From NCBI GenBank assembly GCA_947311845.1, contig CAMZMU010000080.1, positions 20,964,369 through 21,028,368 of the forward strand: a stretch of 64,000 nucleotides of DNA, written 5' to 3'. This document shows positions 1-9,989 of the stretch, piece after piece. This stretch comes from Poa pratensis (taxonomy: Eukaryota; Streptophyta; Magnoliopsida; Poales; Poaceae). The stretch's first letter is position 1; the number at the start of each line of letters is the position of its first letter. Below the pieces are notes generated by a model. That model ran no database searches and was not told the origin of the DNA. It saw only the letters and a list, made by a program, of their open reading frames with translations. Made by a program: the position numbers and the translations under genes.

Positions 1-73
1 TTAATGCTAATTGTGCTTATTCTTGGAAAAACTTGGTTTTGGAATTGCATCCTATAAACCGGAATGGAGGGAG
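1..73. mobile_element. Stowaway-type MITE, one end only
   Basis: The window opens inside a small element that ends with GGAATGGAGGGAG followed by TA at 74-75. The reverse complement CTCCCTCCATTCC is the usual Stowaway terminus in Pooideae grasses, and TA is the expected target duplication. The other end lies outside the window, so full length cannot be judged. Confidence 0.6.
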
Positions 74-75
74 TA

Positions 76-1538
76 CGAAAAGTTAGCATGCAAAAAACTA
101 TAATCATGATGCATAAAAACCATAAGCCGCACATTACTCGAATCACCACATATAATCTTCAGTTTCCATTGTAAAAATAATACAATTAACATTTTGTGGT
201 AACTCAGTAGTTGTAGCCTTTTAATCAAACAATATTAATGAAAGGCAGATTAGGTTACATATGTGGGAGGGGGCAAGGGAAAAATGCCATGAATACAATT
301 CATTGGAATGATATAGCTTCTCTTACTTTTCCTATTCTACTTACCGTCATTTAACACAGGAGGACTATCTTAGAAAGCCCCAAGAGCTATGGCATATCAG
401 CTCATCCATGCACCCTATTGTCAAACTTAGCAGAGAAAAAATTAAGCAGGCCGATTCACAAAATAAACATGTAATGTAAGCATCTAACAGGGTAAATAAA
501 CAAAGTATTGAAAAATCGGAAGAAGGAATGAACAATACCAGTGTAGAGAAAATCCTGACCAGCAGTCTGCAACATGAAAGGAAAAAGCACGCATCGTCAT
601 GCATATATATTGGAATTCAATTTGGGCACCCCGAAACTAAAATGGTGTGGATGATGGGTGCATGTCCCTCTTGTTGTCATAAGCCTACAGTGAAAAAATG
701 TAGGCTTTTATAAAAAAGGTTTCGATGATCATATACATACAGTAAAGGCAGCAAGGGAATATGCCACACAGATTTAGATATCAATTCTTTTTTAGATTGG
801 GCTGAAGTTGACAAACCGAACGTGGGAGCTAGCTCGAATTGTGAACATGTGCTGGTGGCCCTCGCACTCGTCCACCGCCTGCAGCTATTCACCTATGTCT
901 GCTACTGTTCTATTGGCTTCAGGCTCGATTTGCCTAATTCTCTTCGGCTAGAGCGACTTGGTATGCGAATCTAGTTTTTTTTTTCTGTGGCCGATGCAAT
1001 ATGGAACCTGTAAAAATTAACTCACGCACAAAGCTAGCTCCTTGACTTGATCGATTGGATCAACTCCTTACTCACCTGATTCCCTGCTCGTGCTTGCCTG
1101 CCCAGCGCTGCTACTCGCCACGCAGTGCCCGATTCGTCGACGTCCGGTGCTCATCATCCAGCTTTTGCAAGCCACGGTTACCGTATTTATCCACACAACG
1201 TCGCAACAGACGGCCGAATTAGCAGTCGCGGCTACCTGCTAAACACGTGATTAGCTTTCGTGGATCATGCCGCCGACGACGCGGACATGCATCAGATGTG
1301 TCCTGGTGCGCCTTGGGACATCAGAGAGAGCGGTGGCGCTGGCGATGGGGAGAATCAGGAGATGGAGGCCCCAAAAGCTGATGGAGGCAGCATCTACTCA
1401 ATATAAGAGAGGGGAGATTAATGGAGGCGACAGCTACCCAATGCCTTAAATATTTGGGAGGGGAGAAGACGGCATGCATGGGTAACACAGCACGATCGAC
1501 GACTGTTGGACTACGGAAAATGAACTGCAGTTAGGCCT
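76..1538. other. Intergenic, no gene recognised
   Basis: AT-rich to mixed sequence without a convincing coding region; the longest open frames are short and resemble no family. A 9-bp stem (AAGCCTACA / TGTAGGCTT) lies near 682-708. I see no other structure. Confidence 0.5.
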
Positions 1539-1547
1539 ATGCCAATG
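1539..1547. repeat. Target site duplication of the Pack-MULE, left
   Basis: ATGCCAATG lies immediately before the left terminal inverted repeat and is repeated exactly at 2847-2855 after the right one. Nine bases is the characteristic duplication length of Mutator-like elements. Confidence 0.9.
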
Positions 1548-1670
1548 GGACTGAGATCCCGTGCCTCCGCTCTGTCAAGGCACAGCGTGCCTCGCGACAC
1601 AGATCGACCGTCCATCCGCATCTAACGGCCCATATTCGTCAACGCAAAATTGACTCAATCCTCTCGTCTC
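1548..1670 (+). repeat. Pack-MULE left terminal inverted repeat
   Basis: 123 bp, the exact reverse complement of 2724-2846. Identity stops at 1670/1671, where the left side continues TTTCCTCCG and the right side AGTCCCTCCG. Confidence 0.93.
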
Positions 1671-1726
1671 TTTCCTCCGTTCCTCACGCGCGTGACGCTT
1701 TCCAGTACCTCGCGTCGCCTGCAGAG

Positions 1727-2640
1727 CACCTCGAGCTCCGGCAGGTCCGCGACGAACGCCGGTATCCCGCCGCGGAGATGGTTCCGGAACAGGTTGAGCA
1801 GCCTCAAATTTGCGAGTTTGGCCAAACTGGCCGGTATCTCGCCAGCGAGGTCGTTGACGGAGAGGTCGAGAGACTGTAAGCTCGCCATGTCCCCCAGTTC
1901 CGGCGGAATCTCCCCGGAGAGCCGGTTCCATAGCAAGAACAGCGTGTCGAGATTCTTGAGCCTCCCGAGCTCCGGCGGAATGGGGCCGGTGAGGTTGCAG
2001 CTGCTCATGTCGAGCCGCACGAGGCTGCGCAGGAGGCCGAACTCGGGCGGCACGCCGCCGTCGTACTGGTTGTAGTAGCCGATGTACATCTCCTCGAGGA
2101 GGGCGAGCTTGGCGAGGGAGGTGGGGATGGCGCCCGAGAGCGCGTTGCCGTTGAGGCCGAGGTATCGGAGCACGGCGAGGGCGCCGTAGGCCGGCGGGAT
2201 GGGGCCCGAGAAGTAGTTGCCGCCGAGCTGGAGGTAGCGGAGGGTGTTGACGTGCGGGGTGCCGAAGGGCGGGAGCGGGCCGCTGAGGTTGTTGTTGTAG
2301 CAGTCCAGGAGCTCGAGCTTCGGGAAGTGAGGTTGGCGAGGGCGTCGAGGATGGAGAGCTCGGGAGGCAGCGTCCCGGCGTGGAGCGGGAGGGCGGTGAG
2401 GTTGATGGCGATGACGATGGAAGTGGCGGGGTCGCAGGTGACGCCGGTGAAGGCGCAGTGGGCTGGCGAGGTGGCCGCGGAGTCCCAGTCTTGGAGGAGC
2501 GCCGGCGTCGCCGCGGGGTTGGGGACGAGGGAAGACTTGAGCTTTCCCAGCGCATAGATGTCGCGGTCCGGGGACGCGGTGGCCGGAAGGAGGAGCAGGG
2601 GAAGGGACAGGAGTAGGAGGGAAATGAGAGGAGGAGGCAT
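1727..2640 (-). pseudogene. Captured 5' fragment of a CLAVATA1/FON1-like LRR receptor kinase gene
   Basis: On the minus strand, ATG at 2640 starts a signal-peptide-like stretch (MPPPLISLLLLSLPLLLL), an LRR N-terminal cap with its Cys pair (AHCAFTGVTCD), then LRRs including GNALSGAIPTSLAKL, EMYIGYYNQYDGG, LDMSSCNLTGPIPPELGRL and LLNLFRNHLRGGIP. These are hallmarks of grass CLAVATA1 orthologues (rice FON1, maize TD1), which perceive CLE peptides to limit meristem size. The fragment stops in an LRR (ELEVL, about 1727), so most LRRs, the membrane helix and the kinase are missing. At about 2326 the frame shifts and roughly 45-50 residues found in the family are absent, so this is not a working receptor. 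Translation would give at most a secreted LRR fragment. The parent gene is not in the window. Confidence 0.88.
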
Positions 2641-2723
2641 TGTGGCTGCGCCGGGCTGCGCCGGGGCGGCGGCGGCGCTCGCGGTGGGGTGTGTGTGGAG
2701 CAGAGGAGTGGAGCGGAGGGACT

Positions 2724-2846
2724 GAGACGAGAGGATTGAGTCAATTTTGCGTTGACGAATATGGGCCGTTAGATGCGGATGGACGGTCGATCTGTGTCGC
2801 GAGGCACGCTGTGCCTTGACAGAGCGGAGGCACGGGATCTCAGTCC
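2724..2846 (-). repeat. Pack-MULE right terminal inverted repeat
   Basis: Reverse complement of 1548-1670 over 123 bp. As this end lies upstream of the captured gene start, it would supply any promoter activity for cargo transcription; that is inference. Confidence 0.93.
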
Positions 2847-2855
2847 ATGCCAATG
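2847..2855. repeat. Target site duplication of the Pack-MULE, right
   Basis: ATGCCAATG directly after the right terminal repeat, identical to 1539-1547. Confidence 0.9.
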
Positions 2856-4048
2856 GGGGTATCTAGACACGAAACCATAGGTAAAAATCTGACGTGGCAC
2901 CCTAATTACTGGTGAAAGAGAGGATGGCCGTATGCAACCAAAGAACCGGCTCTTAGCACCTCACCCAAGATGAAATAAATGCAAAATCCATCCCATGCAC
3001 CAAGACTTGGTCCTGCCTCTCACGTACACCTCTAGGAGTGGGTTACGCCACAAAGTAATTATGCCACAAACTGATTCGATCCAAAATCTGGTGGATACAA
3101 CCGATAGAAACAATGCACTGGCAAGTTCGTATCTTAGACATCCGTTTCTTAGCAGGATACAACATTTAGAACCGATGCATTGGCACCGGCCTTAGTCACG
3201 CAACAAAAGATTATTAGAAGATCAATAATCTAAGCCACACATTTGCTATCTAAAGGACATAAATAATAGAGATGATTTGGCTGCATGAGATTTAAGCTTG
3301 CAAATATTAATTGCACTTAGTGGGAATGACTCTCATAGATATTATAGATATTGTTTATTTTATAATCCATTCAAATTTCGTTGTTCCCTTTCGATCTTTA
3401 GACCTTTCCAAGATCCTTAGACCTTTCCACACTCGGCCAGCTAAGCTAGCTCGGAGAGGAGACAAAGCACGCAGACGCGCAACGCAACGTGTACGTAGTA
3501 ACATACACATGAACCAAGAATACATGTTTTTATACCAAACTTAAAGTCTACATATACGTAATACTTAGCCATGCATGTGTATGTGTGATTTTATTAGAAA
3601 GTTTTCAGAGAATGGAGAATGTTTTTTTTGAGCCATGAGGCTGTGCTCCCGAGCTCACCTAGTAGTTTCCAAAACAAACCTTGGATGGTATCTTCTGTCG
3701 TCTTTCTTTTCCTACCTTTTGAATATGGTCTTCCCACTAGATACTACTATCTAGGCAGCGATCACAAGGGAGAAAAAGAAAAGTCGTTTGTCTGTCTTCG
3801 GCTTTTGTTTGGCACTCACTAACTCACTTGACTGCCCTGCCCTGGCTGGCTGGCTGGCTCACTCACTCGATCACTCGCTCAATGAAGTTCATATAGGAGT
3901 AGTAAACAGCATTAAGAATAAGGGTGTGAGAGAGTGAAGGAGACACGGAAGGACGGATAGTCGCATCAGTGGCAGCCTCTGACTTGGTTACTACCTGCAA
4001 ATTTTTGTGAGAAAATATTGTAGTTTGTGTTGCCACCTTAATTACCAG
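2856..4048. other. Intergenic, no gene recognised
   Basis: No coding region with family resemblance. Short simple patterns occur near 3845-3880 (CTGGCTGG and CACTCACTCGATCACTCG). Nothing else stands out. Confidence 0.5.
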
Positions 4049-5030
4049 CTTCATATAAGCCAAATCCCTTTTGGATGAACTAATTAAACCTTGGTTTTCA
4101 CAGTACATACTAACTAGTATATTTTTATTCTTCGTGATAAGGATAAGTACGCTAATTAGGATGGCCACGGAGAAGAAAAAGAAGAAATTATGGATGACAA
4201 ACTTGTAGTAGGTGTTAGTGTTTGATGTTCATTGGCAGGCAGGAAGCAACAAACATAGTGATATTATGTTGTTACTTTGCCAGCTTCATATAAGCCAAAC
4301 CTCGAGTGATGTGCAATTGTCCTCTCCTCTCCTCTCCTCTCATCCAAATCCCTTTTGGATGAACTAGTTAAACCACATACTAGCTAGTATATTTATATGC
4401 TTGCTGATAAGGACAAGTACAAGAATTGCGATGGTTCCAGATTAAGAAAATGAAATGACGGATGAGAAACTTATCCTTATCACGGTTGGCGTTCGTGTTT
4501 GATGTTCATTGGTAGGCAGGAAGCAACAACCATAGTGCTATTATGTTGTTACTTTGCCTGCTTCATATAAGCCAAACCTCGAGTGATGTGCTATTCTCTC
4601 CTCTCTTCTCATTCAAATCCCTTTTGGATGAACTAGTTAAATGGTTCCAGATTAAGAAAATGAAATGACGGATGAGAAACTTATCCTTATCACGGTTGGC
4701 GTTCGTGTTTGATGTTCATTGGTAGGCAGGAAGCAACAACCATAGTGCTATTATGTTGTTACTTTGCCTGCTTCATATAAGCCAAACCTCGAGTGATGTG
4801 CTATTGTCCTCTCCTCTCTTCTCATCCAAATCCCTTTTGGATGAACTAGTTAAACCACATACTAGCTAGTATATTTATATGCTTGGTGATAAGGATAAGT
4901 ACAAGAATTGCGATGGTTACAGATTAAGAAAATGAAATGACGGATGAGAAACTTATCCTTATCACGGTTGGCGTTCGTGTTTGATGTTCATTGGTAGGAA
5001 GGATGCAACAACCATAGTGCTATTACTTAT
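4049..5030. repeat. Tandem repeat, about four diverged units of 210-277 bp
   Basis: The phrase GCTTCATATAAGCCAAA recurs at 4049, 4283, 4560 and 4770. Each unit also carries CCCTTTTGGATGAACTA, GATAAGGA(C/T)AAGTAC, GTGTTTGATGTTCATTGG and CTCTCCTCTC. The unit starting at 4560 lacks about 59 bp (the ACCACATACTAGCTAG part), which explains its shorter spacing. The second and third internal spans are almost identical, so the array is still homogenising. It ends about 160 bp upstream of a TATA box and may be a promoter-region expansion. Confidence 0.85.
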
Positions 5031-5190
5031 GTTGGACCCAACACACCCAGGATAATGTTTGTTGTACTTATATAGTTTAGTTGTAATAAGGTAGTACTAG
5101 CACGAACCAGCATGAAAACTGACGCAGTTCCATAAGGGGAGGGAAGGGAAGGGAGTGAGAGGTAGAAGAAGACATGGATGGATGGTGGCA

Positions 5191-5198
5191 TTTATAAA
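5191..5198 (+). promoter_or_regulatory. Likely TATA box
   Basis: TTTATAAA, followed about 30 bp later by a CT/GGTT-rich leader and a 5'UTR-like stretch to the ATG at 5357. Spacing and composition fit a plant core promoter for the next entry. Confidence 0.5.
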
Positions 5199-5356
5199 GA
5201 GGGCCTGGCTCTGGCTGCGGCCACCTTCCCATTCCCAGTTGGTTGGTTGGTTGGTTCATGCGCGCACATGCGACACCGCCGGCTGGCCTACTACTAGCTA
5301 GAAATCCGCTCAACAACAACGAACGACCTCACACACCTTCACAACAAGACGAGGAG

Positions 5357-5480
5357 ATGATGTACGTCTACTCGCCGCCGGTCTTCGACCTCGCCTTCTC
5401 TGCTGCTCCAGCACCACCGCCACCGCCTCCTTCCTCTTCTACACGAAGGTGAAGGCGACGACGCCATCTACGACTACCTC
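5357..5480 (+). pseudogene. Proline-rich first exon of an unrecognised gene, probably frameshifted
   Basis: Two adjacent ATGs (5357, 5360) open MMYVYSPPVFDLAFSAAP followed by a run of prolines and SSSTRR, then TGA at 5450-5452. If one base near 5440 is skipped, the frame continues as EGEGDDAIYDYL up to a good splice donor (CTC|GTGAGT at 5481). A TATA box, a 5'UTR-like leader and this donor suggest a genuine first exon. No continuation with family resemblance is visible before the repeats at 6.4 kb, so the gene is probably truncated. I do not recognise the family. An alternative is that the short 32-residue frame is all there is. Confidence 0.4.
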
Positions 5481-6433
5481 GTGAGTAGTAGTATCTTCTT
5501 CTCGCTTCTCTTTTTCCATCATACATAGTGCATACGTACCACTGGACTTATTTACTAAAGGTGCTCAGATTGCTCTATCTACCACATCCGCCGTCATTTC
5601 TTCTCCGGACAAATTCAAGTGCCGCTTTCCACCCACCTTTGATAGAGATATATAGCTTGTTGGAGTCAATCAAATGCAACTCATGCTGGCTAAGGAATGG
5701 AGTACATATTACTATTATTATAGAGGGAGGTGTCAACTAGAAGCTCTCATGTCATGTCCTCTCCTTTCCTCTTTTAATATCTCCACACTCCACTAATTAA
5801 ACATTGCAACTTTAAGCTCATTGTTTTTTCATAATTTATAGCTGCGTACATGCTGCTTCTTTCTGACTGCCATTTTTAGCTATGGCCAAAAAATTGCGTA
5901 CATGCTGCTGTCCTCGTATAATATAGTTTTCATCAAAATCAATCACAAACACAAACTGTAGGGATGCTACGGTGGTCTAGTGCAACCGGGGGGCCCGATG
6001 ATTACGCTTTTAGCTACTGCCAAAAATTGCACACATGCTGCTGTCCTGTCCTCATATAGTACCGCCTTCATCAACATCAATCAACAGTTCAACACTGCCA
6101 TACAAAAATATGAACCGACAAAAATTTCAGATGCATGATTAATGGTACTCCTAGATGGCTGATGGTTTGCCCATCTTCACATGCTGCTTCCTACCTACTC
6201 AGAATGGAAAATGAACATCCTTTCAAGAAGGAAAAAAATCACTTTTTTATGGTTTATCACATCAAATTGACGACCGAGTGCCCTCCCTATTTTTATTCAA
6301 ATATCCTAAATAATAGTTGGTCATGTTCGCTCCAACTTCTCCTTTCCTTTTTGCCTTGAATCTTCTCACTTCAGATCCTTTCAAAGGCATCCTTTGGGCA
6401 AACTCAACGATGGACTTTCTCTCGGTAGTATGT
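5481..6433. other. Non-coding stretch, possible intron remnant, with a local duplication
   Basis: No coding exon found. It contains two related ~75-bp copies (about 5874-5949 and 6008-6082) sharing TTTAGCTA, CCAAAAA(A)TTGC and CATGCTGCTGTCCT, spaced about 134 bp apart. Confidence 0.5.
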
Positions 6434-7111
6434 GTGGAGTGCACGTGTGGTGCCCGATGTGTTTTGGGGTTATAACGGTTTCCGCCCGGGTTTTCTCTAA
6501 TTAACAGGCAATTATCTTCTTTTTGATTAATGGATTGAGCCCTAAAGTCTCCTGCTTCAAATAAAAATTCCTTTGAAAGTCACACAAAGGCCAGCAAGGT
6601 CACGGGGCTGAGATATTAATAATCCTTTAGCTACCTGCCAAGGGCTGAGGAGATTAAATGCCCGAGTCGCTCCTAGGGTGGGCGGCCTGGCGAAACCCTT
6701 GCAGCCGCCTCTCCAATCTCCTCCCCTTCCTGTCGACCTCGCCGCCACCGGAGAAAGCCGACAACCAAATCTTGCCCGACAGATGGTAGCGGGGGGCTAG
6801 TCTCCTGTGAGAGCCCTCAGGACTGGCGCGATGCAGCGGCCATGTACGGCGCGCGCATCGGCAAAGTTTGGATGCCGGGGCGGTGGCCCCAGATCTTCTC
6901 GATGATGGTTGTGCAGTTGCGGGTGCGTTGGTAGCGTGGCGGCCGGTCGTGGCATCGACAATGGCGACGGTCACACGACGAAGGCTTTTCGATCTCTGAT
7001 TTGTGGTGATGGTGGACATTATTGGTTCCCGATTTGCGGCGGTGGCGACAGCGATGCATCCCGGCAGCGCGCTCCTATGATTGGTCGTCCCACGCTCGAT
7101 GCAGGGGTTGG
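6434..7111. repeat. Outer part of the left arm of a large inverted duplication, with 5' part of a LINE-like insertion
   Basis: This matches 18264-18985 in reverse orientation, including TGCACGTGTGGTGCCC, AAAACCCGGGCGGAAA and the GTCGTCCCACGCTCG segment. TACCTGCCAAGGG at 6632-6644 is one side of the target duplication of a LINE-like element whose 3' end lies at about 11587. The element is split here by the Gypsy fragment that begins at about 7112. Confidence 0.75.
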
Positions 7112-7620
7112 TGATGAGAGAATACCCAACCGGATAGGCCCACGAAATGGAGACGGCCCACAAGACTAGGGTGGCACATGGCCTGCTAACGGTCGCCCCC
7201 CTTGATGGGCTTACCTGAAGCATGGTGGGTAAGCTTGAGACAAGGCCGAGTCCAGACGGAGCCCGGACGGAAGGCAGTGGATTGACTTGGAAGGCAAGAC
7301 GAAAGACTGAGTCAGCTCCTAGTAGGACACTGACCCTGAACCGACACGGGGTTGATCTACAACCCTAAGCCAGCTATGTATATAAGGCCGGCTGGGGCAC
7401 CCTAGAGGGGACAAGCAATATCGATTCCACCGTAGCCATTGAGCAACTCTGTAGCGATCTAGCAATCAATACAACCAAGCAGAAGTAGGTCTTTACCTCC
7501 ACCGTGAGTGGCCGGCCCTGGTTACACCGTGCATACCAATCCCGTCGCTGGATTCTCCTAAGTCGCCTACCTCCACACCTCTCGTTAGCCACCCTATGAT
7601 GGCTGCTGCCGTGACAAGCC
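7112..7620 (+). repeat. 5' LTR of the truncated Gypsy element
   Basis: Begins where homology to the inverted arm (18360) breaks off, with TG, contains a TATA motif and ends near CCGTGACA just before a tRNA-primer-like site. No 3' LTR copy exists in the window, so both boundaries are approximate. Confidence 0.55.
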
Positions 7621-9989
7621 CACGAAAGTTGGCGCCCACCATGGGGCCCGCGACCAAAGGAGTTGTGTTTCGATTGGGATCACTTCCCGCGATCGAGCGT
7701 CTCGCCGTTGGCCAGATGCTCACCATCAGTAACTTGGACATTGTCCTGGGTGGCGACTTGTACAAGTCGCCACCCGCCCCGCAGACGTGCGGGGAAGTCA
7801 TCCCCTTCGGGCGGATCAACATCATCGTCAGCTACACCATCTCCATCGAGAAAGTCGGCTCCAGCAACGACACCATCGTGCTCAATGATGATGTAGCCAT
7901 AGTCGACGATGTCGAGTCCCTCCTTCCTTTCCTTAACGATGGGTTAGGCGACGGATCCGATGACTAGTCTTCCTACGCCAACTCGATCTCCAGCGGGTTC
8001 ACCAATCATGTAGGAGTTTACATGGCTGGCCCTGGAGATAGTACCTCGAACCGGGTCATACAGGTGAACCCTCTCGTAATACCTGTCACGGCGGACAATG
8101 CCGCGGTGCGTGCCGACAAGATCGAGGGTGCCTACCAAGGACTGCTTGCGGAGGCTAAGCACATCACCGCAGAGTAGCAGCAACTTAGCCAATGAGAAGG
8201 CGCGCATTGCTAACAAGCACCAGCGCATATCCAACGAGCAGGCTCGCATCCAGAGCCGTCAGGACGAGTTCGATGCGTCTCGAATTTCTGCAGGAAGTCA
8301 CGTAGGCCGCAGCTTACCAGCGAGAACCAGCTGGATCCAAAGGAGCTCCGGTGTGATGACCCAGTCGAAGGAACCCGGCCACTGGAGCCGGCACAGCGAC
8401 CGGACCCGGAGCCAACGCAGCAGCTGGACCTGGTGGAGCGCCCCCAGCTTATGGGGCAACCGCGAACAATGGAGCGCTTGTGGCCGGTGGAGCATTCGGG
8501 GCCCGTGCGCGAGACACCCCGGAGGTGCCTCCAGGTCACTTTTACACACCGATTGACAACGTGATTGCGGAAATGGCCCTAATCGATAAGATCGAAGCCT
8601 TGGGCGAAATCCCTCAGTTGGTCGACCTCCGTCGTGCCTTCTCGCTCGTCAAAACCGTTGTCGTTCTCCAGGCGAACTATTCGAAGTTGACCAACAGGCC
8701 GCATTCGCAGCCGATTCGAAGCCGGGTGACCGAAGAGCGGAGTCGCAACGCTAACTCGTCAGATCCACGGCAGGTTGTTGATCAACTAGCCGTCCCGAGT
8801 AACGGAGGTCGCCACAGGGTGCAGGGTCAGCCGGCGCGAGCCGACAAGGGATCCGACCAGTGGAACCAAATCGAAGCGGCTCGAGCGGCATTCAATCCAG
8901 TGCCAGTGGGCGATGCGTGCGGCCACCTCAACAGTTACCGTGCCGAGGCTCGAGCCTCGGAAGCCAGCACGTCAAGACAGATGGGCCCAAAGTGCTTCGG
9001 ACCTAATGTACATCGGGAAAGTTTCCCAACGAATTTCAAGGGGCCACGCGCAATCAAGAGCTACAATGCCAGCATGAACCAGACGAGTTGGTTCGATGAC
9101 TACACCATGGCTATGAACATCGAGAACGTCAGCGACCTGCCGGTTAGGCATTACCTTCCCCTCACGATGGAGGGTTCTACGCGCACCTAGATCGACAACT
9201 TTCGGCTAATAGTATCAACTCTTGGGAGGATATGAAGAAGGTGTTCATCTAGAACTTCGAAGGGACGTGAAAGTGACCTGCCACGACCGAGGACCCCAAG
9301 CGTTGTGCCCAAGGGGACAACGGGTCGACTCGCCACTGGCTCGGCCATTGGGCCAAGTTAATCAACTCGGCCAAACATATTAGTGCGGAGCAGGCGATAT
9401 ATTCCTTCCAAGAAAATTGCAAGTTTGAACCACTCAAGCAGAAGTTATTGCGTGCCAAGGTCAAAACCATTGGGGAACTCATGTCGATAGCCGGCAGGTA
9501 CGCCGAGTCTGACTAAACCAAAGATGAGTCAGATGGAGAGGATGACTCCAAGGAGAAGAAGGATGGGAATGGCAAAAACCCACCAAGAACAATGGAAAAG
9601 GCCTAGCCCAGAACGAACAACAACAACAACAACAAACGCAAGAACGGTGAAGGTGGCACCGATTTAGTCGCCAACACCAGCTGAGGAGGTCAGCGTGGTT
9701 CCAAGAGCCGGCGTGGCGGTGGTTTCCTCCAAAGGCATGCGTACACCCTCGAGGATGTGCTCAAGCAACCATCTAAGATCCGTAGCAACCCGGGCAAGCC
9801 ATCGGCTCACTCCAGTGAGGATTTCTTCCTCATCAAGCAACTACGCTCGAGCAAGTCGGAGGATAACAGAAAAGTTAAAGATGGTGAGAAACGTGACCCG
9901 CCTCCGCAAAAGCAGCAGTACCCGCCATAGGAGGGCCAGTTTCACGTCTTCACCAGTGCTGGCTCCAGGAGGGAGGAGAAGTTGACTCG

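Larger units (their letters stand above)
1548..2846. mobile_element. Pack-MULE (non-autonomous Mutator-like element) carrying a receptor kinase gene fragment
   Basis: A 1299-bp element bounded by two inverted repeats (1548-1670 and 2724-2846) that I read as identical over 123 bp. Both start GGACTGAGATCCCGTGCC, and a 9-bp direct duplication flanks the element. Between the repeats there is no transposase, only a GC-rich fragment of a CLV1-like leucine-rich-repeat receptor kinase gene. Long identical repeats, a 9-bp duplication and host-gene cargo define a Pack-MULE. Known grass Pack-MULEs tend to acquire the GC-rich 5' ends of genes, which fits here. Identical arms imply recent insertion; this is inference from sequence alone. 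Confidence 0.92.

Noticed and set aside
682..708. Short hairpin considered as a terminator or small RNA
   Set aside because: A 9-bp stem alone in AT-rich plant DNA is weak evidence, and no gene lies next to it.
1575..2744. Long (389-codon) minus-strand open frame in the Pack-MULE, very Pro/Ser/Arg-rich
   Set aside because: It is an off-frame reading of GC-rich LRR coding sequence; the LRR frames overlap it and carry clear family motifs.
4049..5030. Repeat array considered as a CRISPR-like array
   Set aside because: Units are over 200 bp, diverged, without spacer structure, and the DNA is a plant nuclear sequence.
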